This document shows positions 44,223-52,088 of a stretch of DNA of 62,015 bases, one piece after another. A program made the position numbers and the translations under genes. The notes beneath the pieces are model-generated. The model was not told the DNA's origin. It did not search any database and was given only the letters and a program-made list of their open reading frames with translations. The first letter of the stretch is position 1. Each line of letters begins with the position of its first letter. Location of the stretch: positions 1-62,015 of the forward strand of contig JADHXR010000021.1 in assembly GCA_016782865.1 (NCBI GenBank), in the 5' to 3' direction. The stretch comes from Phycisphaerae bacterium (lineage in GTDB: Bacteria > Planctomycetota > Phycisphaerae > Sedimentisphaerales > Anaerobacaceae).

Positions 44223-44351
44223 GTCTCAACCCTGCAGTCGCTGAACGTGGCATTGTCCCAGAACCCGTCACACAGAATTGCAGCAGGTTGCTCCTCGACG
44301 ATCCGAAAAGTCAGGGAGCTTTACTGTGTGCCACTTCAGCCGGCAGACGAG

Positions 44352-44597
44352 TTACTGCTGATGTACAAGAACTTTCCGCCTCTGGAACATGTAGATGATG
44401 ATCCCCAAAGCGATCAAACCTACGAGTCCATCGTCACCAAGGTTCCCAATTAGTGCGGTGAGATTGGGAACGACACTTCCAAAGAAGGGCAGGGTCTCGC
44501 CGAAAAGAATGTGAGCGATGACCCCCAGGGCGATCAGGAGCATGAAAACTTCAGTGATCTCACCAAGCCATTTCTTTACTTCTTCCAAATAATGCAT
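44352..44597 (-). CDS. Small two-helix membrane protein of unknown function
   Basis: I do not recognise this family. An 81-residue protein starts with a short amphipathic helix (HYLEEVKKWLGEITEVF) that runs into a hydrophobic segment (FMLLIALGVIAHILFG). A mostly apolar loop (LPFFGSVVPNLTALIGNLGD) and a second hydrophobic segment (GLVGLIALGIIIYMF) precede a basic tail, giving a hairpin topology. AAGGAG is 8 nt upstream of the ATG. It is a single-gene transcript with its own terminator. Confidence 0.75.
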   Translation of the reverse strand: MHYLEEVKKWLGEITEVFMLLIALGVIAHILFGETLPFFGSVVPNLTALIGNLGDDGLVGLIALGIIIYMFQRRKVLVHQQ

Positions 44598-45033
44598 CTT
44601 CGACTCTCCTTATTAAAGTAACAGAAAAACATTAAGTCACGAAACATCTAAGTATCTTGTTCGGCTCGCCTTTTTGATTACTTTAATGTTTGTGTCCAAA
44701 AATACATGGGGCATATTTACCGTAGAAAAGCCTTCGTTCGGGCAGCCTCACACAGATCCGTGACAAAAATCCCCTATCAATATTGAAACAGTGGCTATCC
44801 GGCCGCACCGCCGGCATATTTGGCATGCAAAGTGCCCATGCACAAGGCCCGCACTTTTTTTGTTGCCTTTATTTTTCCAGGCAACAAACTGCACAAGGCC
44901 AAAAAAACAGAAAATGACGTGAAACTTGGCGACCCGCCCACCGGAGCGCTTCTTCTATCTTCCGGCCAGCACATCAGTTAAGGTGGGGTATTTTTATCTT
45001 GACTTGGACGTCAAAATAGGGTAGCTTAGGTCT
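44598..45033. other. Intergenic region with a GTTGCCT/AGGCAAC hairpin
   Basis: No gene is seen in this 436-base stretch. A 9-bp inverted repeat (TTGTTGCCT ... AGGCAACAA) with a T-rich loop lies near 44867-44892. Its flanks are T-rich on the left of the plus strand and not the right, so it does not form a normal terminator. The sequence just before 45034 has a TTGACT-N17-TAGCTT promoter-like arrangement. Confidence 0.45.
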
Positions 45034-45207
45034 ATGTTTAGAAGCATCGTATTCTTCGCATTACGCCTGTCGCTAATCACGACGACCTGTGCCTTCGTAT
45101 GGCGGTTCGTGGAGCCGAAAACGCCACTCATGCGGATAGTGAGGGCTGCATTGCTCGTGCTTGGCCTGTTAGTTGTCCTGGCTGTGGTAAGACTTACCGG
45201 ACCATAA
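45034..45207 (+). CDS. Small hydrophobic protein (57 residues), unknown function
   Basis: An ATG at 45034 opens 57 codons with the feel of a membrane peptide: MFRSIVFFALRLSLITTTCA, then a short polar part (WRFVEPKTPLMR) and a second hydrophobic run (AALLVLGLLVVLAVVRLTG). The pattern of basic residues before each hydrophobic segment fits two membrane helices. Only a weak TAGG precedes the start, and a promoter-like TTGACT-N17-TAGCTT ends so close that the message would be nearly leaderless. The call is a cautious one based on composition only. Confidence 0.45.
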   Translation: MFRSIVFFALRLSLITTTCAFVWRFVEPKTPLMRIVRAALLVLGLLVVLAVVRLTGP

Positions 45208-45314
45208 TCCGCCTTTTGGTCCTCTCTCAACTCGTTCCCGGCGGTCTCACTTCGAATCTTGGTTGATTCTCGAGGTTCTTTGTCCGCCGTAGGAGACAAT
45301 GGCAGCGGAAAAGT

Positions 45315-46592
45315 TCATCTTTCAAGCGAGATCAAGTCTTCGTACACCTCCCGTCGGCTGATAACGCAAAATTTCCCGTCGTCAACGAGGACTTCGGCGG
45401 CCCGGGGCCGTGCATTGTAATTGCTGCTCATGGTGAAGCCGTAAGCGCCTGCCGTAAAAATAGCGAGCAAATCACCGCGTCTTGTCGGCGGCAGTGCCCT
45501 ATCTTTTGCGAAGAAATCCGCGCCTTCGCAGATCGGACCGACCACATCGACGATTTCTGCCCCCTCCGGCTTCAAATCTTTGGTGCGCTTATGGGCAGCG
45601 AACTTCTCATCCACCCTGGCAGGCCAAATGAAGTGGAACGCATCGTACAACGAAGGCCGGATCAGATCGTTCATTCCTGCATCGGCAATAACGAATTTCT
45701 TGCTCCCTCCGTGCTTGATATAGAGCACGCGAGTGAGCATTATGCCCGCATTGGCGCAGATGCTCTTGCCGGGCTCAAGGATGAGTTTTACGTCCTTATT
45801 CTTCAAGAGCGGGACAATCCCTGCCGCATACTCGGCCGCTGAAGGTGCCGTATCAGACTCATAGTCGGCGCCGTAGCCGCCGCCGAGGTCGATGGCTTCG
45901 ATTGTGTGGCCCTTGCCGCGGAGCCGATCTATCAGCGGCAGGATTTTTTCCACGGCTTCGACATAAGGATCAATCTTTTTGCCACCTGAACCCAGATGCA
46001 CGTGAAGGGCGCAAAGATTCACCGCCGGGTTTTCGCCGTAGTCTGCGAAGACCTTTATCGCTCTTTCGATGTCGACCCCGAATTTCGTTTCTTTCCTGCC
46101 CGTGGTTGTGAAGGCGTGAGTTTTGTAATCGACGTCGGGATTGACGCGCAGTGCAACTTTCGCCTGCTTGCCTCGCTGTCTCGCCAATCGGATCAGGTTC
46201 TCCATCTCCGCTTCCGATTCGATGTTGAAATAGCCGATTCCGGCGTCCAATGCTTCGACTATTTCCGTGTCGGTTTTACCCACCCCGGCGTAGACGACTT
46301 GTGATGCGTCACCGCCAGCATGTAAAACACGATACAACTCTCCGCCGCTGACGACATCGAATCCGCTGCCTGCATCGGCCATGAACCTGAGGATATTCAC
46401 GTTGCCGCATGCCTTGACAGAATAGCAGATCATGGTATCGAGCCCGCTGTAGGCCTCGTTGATCTTCTGTAAATGATCCATGAAGGTCGCTTTGCTGTAG
46501 ATGAAAACCGGCGTGCCGACCTTTTCGGCGATTTGGTCAACGCTTACGTTTTCAGCAAAGAGTTTGCCGTTTTTGTAGTTGAAATAGTCCAT
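45315..46592 (-). CDS. lysA: Diaminopimelate decarboxylase
   Basis: This PLP enzyme decarboxylates meso-diaminopimelate in the last step of lysine synthesis. The start at 46592 has AAGGA 7 nt upstream and gives the standard opening FNYKNGKLFAENVSVDQIAE. Markers are the PLP-binding Lys in ICYSVKACGNVNI, SGFDVVSGGELYRVLHAGG, ALHVHLGSGGKKIDPYVEAV, IDLGGGYGADY, ILEPGKSICANAGIMLTRV, and the active-site Cys motif VVGPICEGADFFAKDR contributed across the dimer. Length 425 is normal. It is monocistronic; an inverted-repeat element lies about 50 bp upstream of its start and probably affects or carries part of its promoter region. Confidence 0.95.
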   Translation of the reverse strand: MDYFNYKNGKLFAENVSVDQIAEKVGTPVFIYSKATFMDHLQKINEAYSGLDTMICYSVKACGNVNILRFMADAGSGFDVVSGGELYRVLHAGGDASQVVYAGVGKTDTEIVEALDAGIGYFNIESEAEMENLIRLARQRGKQAKVALRVNPDVDYKTHAFTTTGRKETKFGVDIERAIKVFADYGENPAVNLCALHVHLGSGGKKIDPYVEAVEKILPLIDRLRGKGHTIEAIDLGGGYGADYESDTAPSAAEYAAGIVPLLKNKDVKLILEPGKSICANAGIMLTRVLYIKHGGSKKFVIADAGMNDLIRPSLYDAFHFIWPARVDEKFAAHKRTKDLKPEGAEIVDVVGPICEGADFFAKDRALPPTRRGDLLAIFTAGAYGFTMSSNYNARPRAAEVLVDDGKFCVISRREVYEDLISLER

Positions 46593-46640
46593 CTTGCTGT
46601 CCTTGTTGCGAATCGTCCTAAAGAATTCCAAAAGTCTGGA

Positions 46641-46823
46641 TTAAGGCACTCTAACAAAACTAGGTTCGTCACGAGGTCGAGCGAAAAGCCCAAGGCCAAG
46701 GCGACAGGCGCCAAAAGGCCCGGAGGCGTGCTGAGGCACGTTGAGGACGTTTTCCGCCGACAACGCCGGCCTTGGGCTTTGTAGCCGACCGTAGTAGATC
46801 ATGGTTTTGTTAGAGTGCCTAAG
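46641..46823. repeat. Inverted-repeat (MITE-like) element, family D
   Basis: This ~183-bp element ends in TTAAGGCACTCTAACAAAAC at the left and, read inward from the right, CTTAGGCACTCTAACAAAAC. Inside, AAAGCCCAAGGCC (near 46687) is mirrored by GGCCTTGGGCTTT (near 46769). The ends resemble those of family C (both contain AGGcAC-TCTAAyAA), hinting that the same type of transposase mobilised both. It is inserted between lysA and the terminator of the basic protein gene. Confidence 0.68.
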
Positions 46824-46900
46824 CATAGGTGGGCAGTATAAGCAGTTGGACGGCGATTTGCAAGAAGGTGTCGAGTGGGTAGGATGCTCATTCTACATAC

Positions 46901-46943
46901 AAAAAGAATGGAAGGTTCTACCTTAATGACAGAACCTTCCATT
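46901..46943 (-). terminator. Strong rho-independent terminator after the basic-protein gene
   Basis: On the minus strand AATGGAAGGTTCT and AGAACCTTCCATT form a perfect 13-bp stem around an 11-nt loop, followed by CTTTTTG. Another inverted repeat (AGCCCGCC / GGCGGGCT) lies between it and the gene. It ends the transcript of the lysine-rich protein. Confidence 0.85.
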
Positions 46944-47018
46944 TGTCAACTAACCGGCGTCTGCCGGCAGCCCGCCAACAGTTGCGACAAGAGGCGGGCT
47001 TTTGACTAAATTCCTGCG

Positions 47019-47180
47019 CTATTTTTTCTTCTTGGCCTTTTTCTTCTTGGCCTTTTTCTTTGTCGCTTTTTTCGTGGCCTTCTTCTTTGTCGCTTTCTTC
47101 TTTGTCGCTTTCTTCTTTGTTGCTTTCTTCTTTGTTGCTTTCTTCTTTGCTACTTTCTTCTTTGCTTTCTTCTTTGCCAT
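47019..47180 (-). CDS. Lysine-rich KKKAT-repeat basic protein (histone H1-like)
   Basis: The 53-codon frame consists almost wholly of Lys, Ala and Thr: MAKKKAKKKVAKKK, then tandem KKKAT units and a KKKKA end. Such sequence resembles the C-terminal tail of eukaryotic histone H1 and bacterial H1-like DNA-condensing proteins (Hc1/Hc2, AlgP, BpH1 types). A role in nucleoid compaction or nucleic-acid binding is inferred from composition. The start has AAAGGAG 10-11 nt upstream, and a strong terminator follows, both showing it is a real gene. On the plus strand the same bases would encode a poly-Phe/Ala peptide, which I reject. The codons are AAG-dominated. It is transcribed divergently from nadD across an AT-rich region. 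Confidence 0.8.
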   Translation of the reverse strand: MAKKKAKKKVAKKKATKKKATKKKATKKKATKKKATKKATKKKAKKKKAKKKK

Positions 47181-47399
47181 TATTTTGTCATCTCCTTTTT
47201 AGCTGACTAAACTCCTTTTATGTTTCCTTGTTAACGTCACGATACTGATTCACATTAAGAAACTTTGCCGAACAATTACAGAAAAAACTTTAAAAACATT
47301 TTATATATTTTTTATCGTCTAAAACTTTAGTAATACTTTATAAAACTTTTTGCCATCAACCTTTTACACAACCTCATAAATCTTCTACTATACTGTTTA
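47181..47399. other. AT-rich intergenic region between the basic-protein gene and nadD
   Basis: This stretch is markedly AT-rich with repeated AACTTT/AAAGTTTT units (near 47287, 47322, 47343) and A/T tracts at roughly helical spacing. Such DNA is often curved and could serve as an upstream activating or nucleoid-protein-binding region for either divergent gene. No coding sequence is seen. Confidence 0.4.
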
Positions 47400-47428
47400 T
47401 TGACAAGAGCTAAGATGAAACTTAAAGA
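47400..47428 (+). promoter_or_regulatory. Possible sigma-70 promoter for nadD
   Basis: TTGACA (47400-47405), 17-nt spacer and TAAAGA (47423-47428) fit a promoter whose transcript would start about 90 nt before nadD. The -10 is a weak match, so this is tentative. Confidence 0.3.
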
Positions 47429-47524
47429 GTTCTGTTGTTTGTTGACCCTGTTTGTCGATTGATGTTTTGCGATTTATTTTGTGGTCTTTCTTTAAACAAT
47501 GCACAGTTTAGCTGTTAGTTCTTA

Positions 47525-48154
47525 ATGATGAAAAGAAGAATAGTCTTGTTCGGCGGCACCTTCGATCCGATTCATCTCGGTCATACTACAGTTGCTGCTG
47601 ATGCAGCAAAGCATATTGGCGCAGAGAAACTCGTTTTCATTGTCGCCAAGCGCTCACCGCTAAAAGGTTTTCCACCCGAGGCAAGTGATGACGACCGGCT
47701 TGAAATGATTACTCTTGCAACCGCCGGCGAAAAGAGTTTTGAGGTGAGTGATTTCGAATTACAAAAGCCCGCACCGAGCTACACTTTGGAAACAGTTCAG
47801 AAGTTTCAGAAAGAATATGAAGGTAAAGCTTCAATCTATTGGCTGGTCGGTGCCGATGGCGTCGATGACCTGGCGTATTGGCACATGATTATCGAGCTGA
47901 TCGATGTCTGTAATTTGACCACGATGTACAGAGCGGGTTGTGAGCCTCCGAACTTCACCAAATTCGAAGCCATTTGGGGCCGCCGGCGCGTCGATACACT
48001 CAATAGAAACATCGTCCAAACACCTCTTGTGGACATAAGCAGCACGGAAATACGAAAGAGGCTGGCCGAAGGCCGAGATGTCTCTAAAATGCTCCATCCG
48101 GCTGTTTCAGGCTATATTCGCCAACACGGTCTCTACCAATCGCAAGAGAAATAG
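47525..48154 (+). CDS. nadD: Nicotinate-nucleotide adenylyltransferase
   Basis: This enzyme makes deamido-NAD from nicotinate mononucleotide and ATP. The nucleotidyltransferase start is textbook: IVLFGGTFDPIHLGHTTVAA, with the GGTFDPxHxGH ATP-binding motif. The middle has KLVFIVAKRSPLKGF and IYWLVGADGVDDLAYWHMI, and the second motif ISSTEIRKRLAEGRDVSKML lies near the C-terminus, followed by VSGYIRQHGLY. At 209 residues it is full length. The ATG at 47525 is followed by a second ATG, either of which may be used; no clear Shine-Dalgarno is present. It is convergent with the hypB-like gene, only 8 nt apart. Confidence 0.94.
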   Translation: MMKRRIVLFGGTFDPIHLGHTTVAADAAKHIGAEKLVFIVAKRSPLKGFPPEASDDDRLEMITLATAGEKSFEVSDFELQKPAPSYTLETVQKFQKEYEGKASIYWLVGADGVDDLAYWHMIIELIDVCNLTTMYRAGCEPPNFTKFEAIWGRRRVDTLNRNIVQTPLVDISSTEIRKRLAEGRDVSKMLHPAVSGYIRQHGLYQSQEK

Positions 48155-48162
48155 TGTGCGTT

Positions 48163-48834
48163 TTACGGTTGTGGGGCGTTCTTCCGGACGGACTTGCCGA
48201 GCCAGTGATACCAGTTAGCCGTACCTTCGCCGGTCTTGGCTGATATTGGGAAAATTTCGAGAGATTCATTCAGGCTGCGGGTATCGGCTTTCGCTCGTTC
48301 GGTATCGAATTCCACGTGCCCGCGGGCCGGCAGATCAATCTTGTTGAGAAGCAGCACTTTTGACTTTGCAAAAATGCCTGGATACTTCGCGGGCTTGTCG
48401 TCACCTTCGGCCACCGAAAGGACCGCGATCTTGCCGCTCTCACCAAGGGAAAAAGCGGATGGACAAACTAGATTGCCTACGTTCTCGAGTAGAATCAAAT
48501 CCAGATCATCGACGGGCAAGGTTTTCGGCGCTTCGCTGATCTGAGGCGCCCACAAATGGCATGCACCTTCGGTGTTGATTTGAACAACTGGCGCTTCGGT
48601 CACCCTGATTCTTTCGGCGTCGATGTCGGTCTGGATATCACCCTCGATCACGCCGATTTTCATTTTGCCTCTCGACTCGTTTATCGTCCTGGCAAGAATA
48701 GTCGTCGTACCCGAGCCGAGAGATGAAATCATGTTCAGACACAATTTCTTCCGCTCGGTCAGAAACGGTGCATTCTCGAAAGCATACTTGTCGTTCTCAT
48801 GGAGAATATTTTTTCCAATACTGATTTTTTTCAT
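48163..48834 (-). pseudogene. hypB: Degenerate HypB (hydrogenase nickel-insertion GTPase), P-loop destroyed
   Basis: Over its whole length the protein aligns by eye with HypB, the GTPase that with HypA delivers Ni to [NiFe] hydrogenase: KIGVIEGDIQTDIDAERIRV, PVVQINTEGACHL, ILLENVGNLVCPSAFSLGES, LLLNKIDLPARGHVEFD. The Walker A segment, expected SSPGSGKTT, reads SSLGSGTTT: the invariant Lys is Thr (codon ACG at 48708-48706) and the Pro is Leu. GTP hydrolysis should be lost. The N-terminal CxxCGC Ni site and His-rich part are absent, which is not unusual. The frame is still open (223 residues from the ATG at 48834), so the decay is recent or the protein has another role. A truncated hypA with a stop codon is directly upstream. 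Confidence 0.72.
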
Positions 48835-48838
48835 GTGA

Positions 48839-49003
48839 TTAGTCCGTTTGAGAACGCATTTCTTCAAGCACCAAAGGTGCACCTGGTGGCAACTCGAAAT
48901 CCTCACCGCCGCACTAGGGACATGCCGGATGTGAAAACTCGACATCGAACTTTGAGCCACAATTCTTACACGTTGCCCGGATTGGCTTGAGTTCAATCTG
49001 AAA
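48839..49003 (-). pseudogene. hypA: HypA C-terminal remnant with in-frame stop
   Basis: In the minus-strand frame ending TAA at 48841-48839, four bases before hypB, the translation is IELKPIRATCKNCGSKF, then DVEFSHPACP, stop (TAG at 48916-48914), and CGGEDFELPPGAPLVLEEM. This is the zinc-ribbon half of HypA (two CxxC motifs) with the residue between the second pair of Cys replaced by a stop codon. Upstream of 49003 the frame is closed, and the N-terminal MHE...-type Ni-binding half is missing. The order hypA-hypB matches functional hydrogenase operons, so this is a genuine relic and not chance similarity. Confidence 0.75.
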
Positions 49004-49171
49004 TTATGATCAGTCCCTTGATCATCGGCGGTCCTTGAAAGGCACTATAATCTGCCGGGCGCAAAAGGACAATCCGCAGGCGCAGAGTCGAGCTGCAGGA
49101 GTAAAATTAGACAAAAAGTGGAGAATTTGTTTGCGAATGTCCAGCACTTGTGCTACCATCGGCTTTACTTC

Positions 49172-49244
<73 letters not shown>

Positions 49245-49408
49245 TTCTGTGCGGCTTTATGCGAAGCAGGCCTTTTATAAATGATATTCTTCAAATGCCG
49301 CGACAACTGGGGAACAATCGTGATATATATGCCTTATTGAGAGCATTTCCACTCCAACCAGACATTAGGTTGGTCTGCCAACAAGTGCTGGTAAGCCATC
49401 CAATATAT

Positions 49409-49543
49409 TCACTTTGCAATCTCCGCTGACACCAATTCGACAACCTTGGGCACCGATGCCGCAATCTCTTGCGAAAGCTCCAAACCGCATCCAAAGTCCG
49501 CGGGCTTAATACCGAAGACTACCACTTCCTCAGGCAGGTGCAT
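49409..49543 (-). pseudogene. Hydrogenase maturation protease C-terminal remnant (HycI/HybD family)
   Basis: The open frame MHLPEEVVVFGIKPADFG, then CGLELSQEIAASVPKVVELV, matches the C-terminal end of the peptidases that process [NiFe]-hydrogenase large subunits (typical pattern: P..V...GI.P....G..LS......V..V). The N-terminal part with the Ni-sensing Glu and Asp is missing, so it cannot function. It lies upstream of the hypA/hypB relics in the same orientation, with tRNA-Ala in between. A further open frame in another phase (49526-49715, no start codon) overlaps its upstream side. Confidence 0.6.
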
Positions 49544-49729
49544 TTTCTGCGTCTTCGGTTTCTATATCCCAAGAGCCGTTAGGGGCCGCGCATTTCAGGT
49601 GGCCTTCCTTCATAAAGGCGCTGGCGTGTTTGCTCAACAAGACAACAGAGACCGAACTGGCAAACTCCGGTATGCCTCCAGGTTCGAATGCTCTGGACGG
49701 TCTGCGGTTCGATCTTGCCCTCGGCCGAA

Positions 49730-49764
49730 TAAAACTGGGACCACCTTTGGGGGGCAGTCCCAGT
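49730..49764 (-). terminator. Rho-independent terminator after the multiheme cytochrome gene
   Basis: On the minus strand ACTGGGAC and GTCCCAGT form an 8-bp stem with a C/A-rich loop, followed by TTTTATT. It lies 36 nt after the cytochrome stop. Confidence 0.75.
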
Positions 49765-49799
49765 CTTCTTGCTTATCTATGTTTCAATGCTACGGGAGC

Positions 49800-50735
49800 C
49801 TACTGCAGAGCCGCAATAGAGGCGTCTAACAAGGCTTTGGTGTAAGGCGGGTTGTGGGCGCCAGAGCTGCCATCCTCAATGGAGATAAAGATATAGTTCC
49901 AGAGAGCAGAAGCCTGCGCAGCGGGATAGACCCCGACAACTGGATGTCCTGCTTCATCGAGTAGACCCTTGGCTATCAGCAGATCGCCAAGCTCGGCGAT
50001 CTGTGCTGCGACCGCAGCCTGCGCGCCGTCGATGTCGTCTTCTTCGGCGTGGCATTCGTCGCAAGACGACGCAACTGCCTCAAAAGTGTGACCGTTGTCG
50101 GCGCCAATGTGGCAGGTAACGCAGGTATCACCCACCAACCTATAGTGGAAACTGGGGACGCCTGCAACGCCGCCTGCGCCACCGGTGCCGAGCAGCATTG
50201 CGCTCTGCGGGCCGTGGTGGGGGCCCCAGTGCGTGCTGGTGACGGCGATATTGCCATCAGCATCCGCTGCAGCAATCGCTCGGCGCGGCTGGTGGCAGTT
50301 GGCGCACAGGTTGCCCTTGCCGCCATCATAGGTTACATTTTCGAAGGCGTAGAGCGCTACCGGGGCGGTGGTCTCCAAGGCCCAGTCCGCAACGGTGTAG
50401 CCGGTGTGAATCTGGTGGCATGCACGGCATGACTGGCGGGTCGGGTTGGGATCTCCTGCCTCGACCGTGTCTGGGGTGAGCCCCGCAGCAACCATAGCGC
50501 TGAAGGCGCCGCCGGAGTGACAACCGGCACAACCGGCACTTGTTCCACGCCCGAAGGCTTCACCGGTTCCATGCACGGCCTCGCTCAAGGCAGTTTGCTT
50601 CTCAGTGATCACTGTCGTGTCATTGTGGCAGCCCATGCAGTCAGTTACTTGTACTTGAGCGAACACACTCGAAGTACCGACCAACAGGACGACGAGGGCT
50701 AACACCACCCCCATGAAGCTTGTTCGTTTTTGCAT
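49800..50735 (-). CDS. Periplasmic six-heme c-type cytochrome
   Basis: This is an exported electron carrier with six CxxCH haem-binding sites: CMGCH, CAGCH, CRACH, CANCH, CVTCH and CDECH. The start at 50735 has AAAGGAG six bases upstream and gives a signal peptide (VVLALVVLLVGTSSVFA) cleaved before QVQVTDCMGCH. Several His outside the motifs (AVHGTGEAF, HQIHTGY, STHWGPHHGPQSA, SFHYRLVG) may be distal ligands for bis-His haems. The C-terminal third lacks haems and is helical (AQAAVAAQIAELGDLLIAKG), and ends with a segment found after haem domains in related cytochromes (ASALWNYIFISIEDGSSGAH). I cannot assign a specific family. It is monocistronic with its own terminator. Confidence 0.9.
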   Translation of the reverse strand: MQKRTSFMGVVLALVVLLVGTSSVFAQVQVTDCMGCHNDTTVITEKQTALSEAVHGTGEAFGRGTSAGCAGCHSGGAFSAMVAAGLTPDTVEAGDPNPTRQSCRACHQIHTGYTVADWALETTAPVALYAFENVTYDGGKGNLCANCHQPRRAIAAADADGNIAVTSTHWGPHHGPQSAMLLGTGGAGGVAGVPSFHYRLVGDTCVTCHIGADNGHTFEAVASSCDECHAEEDDIDGAQAAVAAQIAELGDLLIAKGLLDEAGHPVVGVYPAAQASALWNYIFISIEDGSSGAHNPPYTKALLDASIAALQ

Positions 50736-50765
50736 CGTACTCTCCTTTACATTGTCTCTCTTCAC

Positions 50766-51235
50766 TCACTTTTTTGATCCCTCACACCAACAAGGCCGAT
50801 CGGGATAACAACACCATATGCCCAAGAATTTGCAGAGCAAACAGTGTGCCACAACACAAGGACCTGGGCCTCGCCTTACCCCGGTCTGACATAAAATCTT
50901 ACTAAAGCATTACTTACGAAATGTCCCGAGCATGGATATTGTTGCAGTAAAGAGGATCCAGATGCCCCAGTTTCTCAGTTGCAGGACGTTTTGCTGCCCC
51001 AAACTACCAGAACTGAGAAAGCAAGGGTATTCGCATATCCCCAACACCAAGAACTACGGCGAGCCCTAATATCCATCATAGCCCACAATCATTCTTGCAT
51101 GTGAGATTCCGACGGTGATTGGCGGGTTTTCGGTAAAGGACAGGGCCATCGGCCCTCATGTGTCTTCTTGCTATCAAGCGTCTCTTTGGCTTGTTTTGCT
51201 TGGCGTCATCGCAGAAGAACCGATATGATGAGAGA
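50766..51235. other. Intergenic stretch without recognisable genes
   Basis: About 470 bases upstream of the cytochrome gene. I see no convincing gene, tRNA or terminator. It should contain the cytochrome promoter on the minus strand, but no match to a sigma-70 consensus with correct spacing was evident. Confidence 0.4.
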
Positions 51236-51367
51236 ATGAAACTTGAATACCCGATTCTTTCGATCGACATCGGCAAGCTGCTTACAGAAAAGAGCATTCG
51301 AGGCGTTCGCGTCAAAGAAATCTTCTTTGAAGACGGCGAATTCACCCTCATCACGGAAAGAGCTTGA
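51236..51367 (+). CDS. Small protein (43 residues), possible gene or relic
   Basis: A 43-codon frame starts at ATG 51236 after GATGAGAGA. It reads MKLEYPILSIDIGKLLTEKS and then IRGVRVKEIFFEDGEFTLIT. The composition is protein-like with alternating strand patterns and looks like a small alpha/beta fold or the end of a larger domain. There is no strong ribosome-binding site and no neighbour in an operon. It may be a relic. Confidence 0.35.
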   Translation: MKLEYPILSIDIGKLLTEKSIRGVRVKEIFFEDGEFTLITERA

Positions 51368-51488
51368 ACCTCGTTATTCTTATCTGAACTGCCCAGCTTG
51401 GTCAAATGGGGCAAATGCGTGTTCTTTTCAAGTCAAACCTCCATTCGTTTTGAGAAGCAGATTTGCCTTGTGAGCATCGGCAAATGAC

Positions 51489-52088
51489 TTACTTGAGCCA
51501 CCAGAGCATAAGAGCCCCCAACAGGAACCCGAGCAGCGCCGTGATCTCATTTACGTATTCACGGCGAATCAGTAATGCGCGGTAATCCGAGCTCTCCTGG
51601 CCTCCCTGGAACCGGACTATGTTCTTGTGGAGGGACTCTTCCATGCTACGTCCACTGCGAAATCTGTCTCTTTGGCCTCTGCACCTAAGCACGGTGAAGA
51701 GGATCGCAGGCATAAGCATATACAATACCGGTTGAACCCCGAGTGCTTCGGACAGCCAAACCACGACGTACACGACCCCGACGTTTAGAAGGATGTTCAA
51801 AGCAGCATGGGTCACCAACCCGGCACGTCTTCCGATCAATGTCATCGGCACAAGAAGCAGGATGACGCCTTTGGCTATGCGCACAACGGGCACCAGAACG
51901 GCGGAGGTAACGTAAATAAGAATCTGACGTGCCAACTCCATTCTTCCTTGGTTCTCGTCATCCAGTAATAGCCGACATTGACCGGCACGCCCAAACCCAT
52001 CACCTGGGCCTTCAGTGCGATAACGTTGCTGACTCGCAGATTTCAGTGTAGCCGCTCGGCCGCAGCCAATCAATGAAAAACGTCGCAT
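51489..52088 (-). CDS. Membrane protein of unknown function, translationally coupled to the upstream gene
   Basis: The start at 52088 overlaps the stop of the preceding gene as TAATG and has AAGGAG six bases before it, so coupling is likely. The first ~48 residues are polar; hydrophobic segments follow: LIYVTSAVLVPVVRIAKGVI, ILLLVPMTLIGR, AALNILLNVGVVYVVVWLSE, VLYMLMPAILFTVL and the C-terminal ITALLGFLLGALMLWWLK. This suggests four to five membrane helices. Between the last two is a basic/acidic cytoplasmic loop (RFRSGRSMEESLHKNIVRF). The family is unknown. An alternative start at 51941 would remove the polar extension. It belongs with the DUF5060-type glycan protein gene. Confidence 0.7.
   Translation of the reverse strand: MRRFSLIGCGRAATLKSASQQRYRTEGPGDGFGRAGQCRLLLDDENQGRMELARQILIYVTSAVLVPVVRIAKGVILLLVPMTLIGRRAGLVTHAALNILLNVGVVYVVVWLSEALGVQPVLYMLMPAILFTVLRCRGQRDRFRSGRSMEESLHKNIVRFQGGQESSDYRALLIRREYVNEITALLGFLLGALMLWWLK

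Noticed and set aside
44994..45299. 101-codon minus-strand frame
   Set aside because: Composition is not protein-like, and a short hydrophobic plus-strand frame at 45034 explains the region better.
47002..47202. Poly-Phe/Ala/Val peptide on the plus strand
   Set aside because: It is the reverse strand of the KKKAT-repeat gene, which has a ribosome-binding site and terminator in the other direction.
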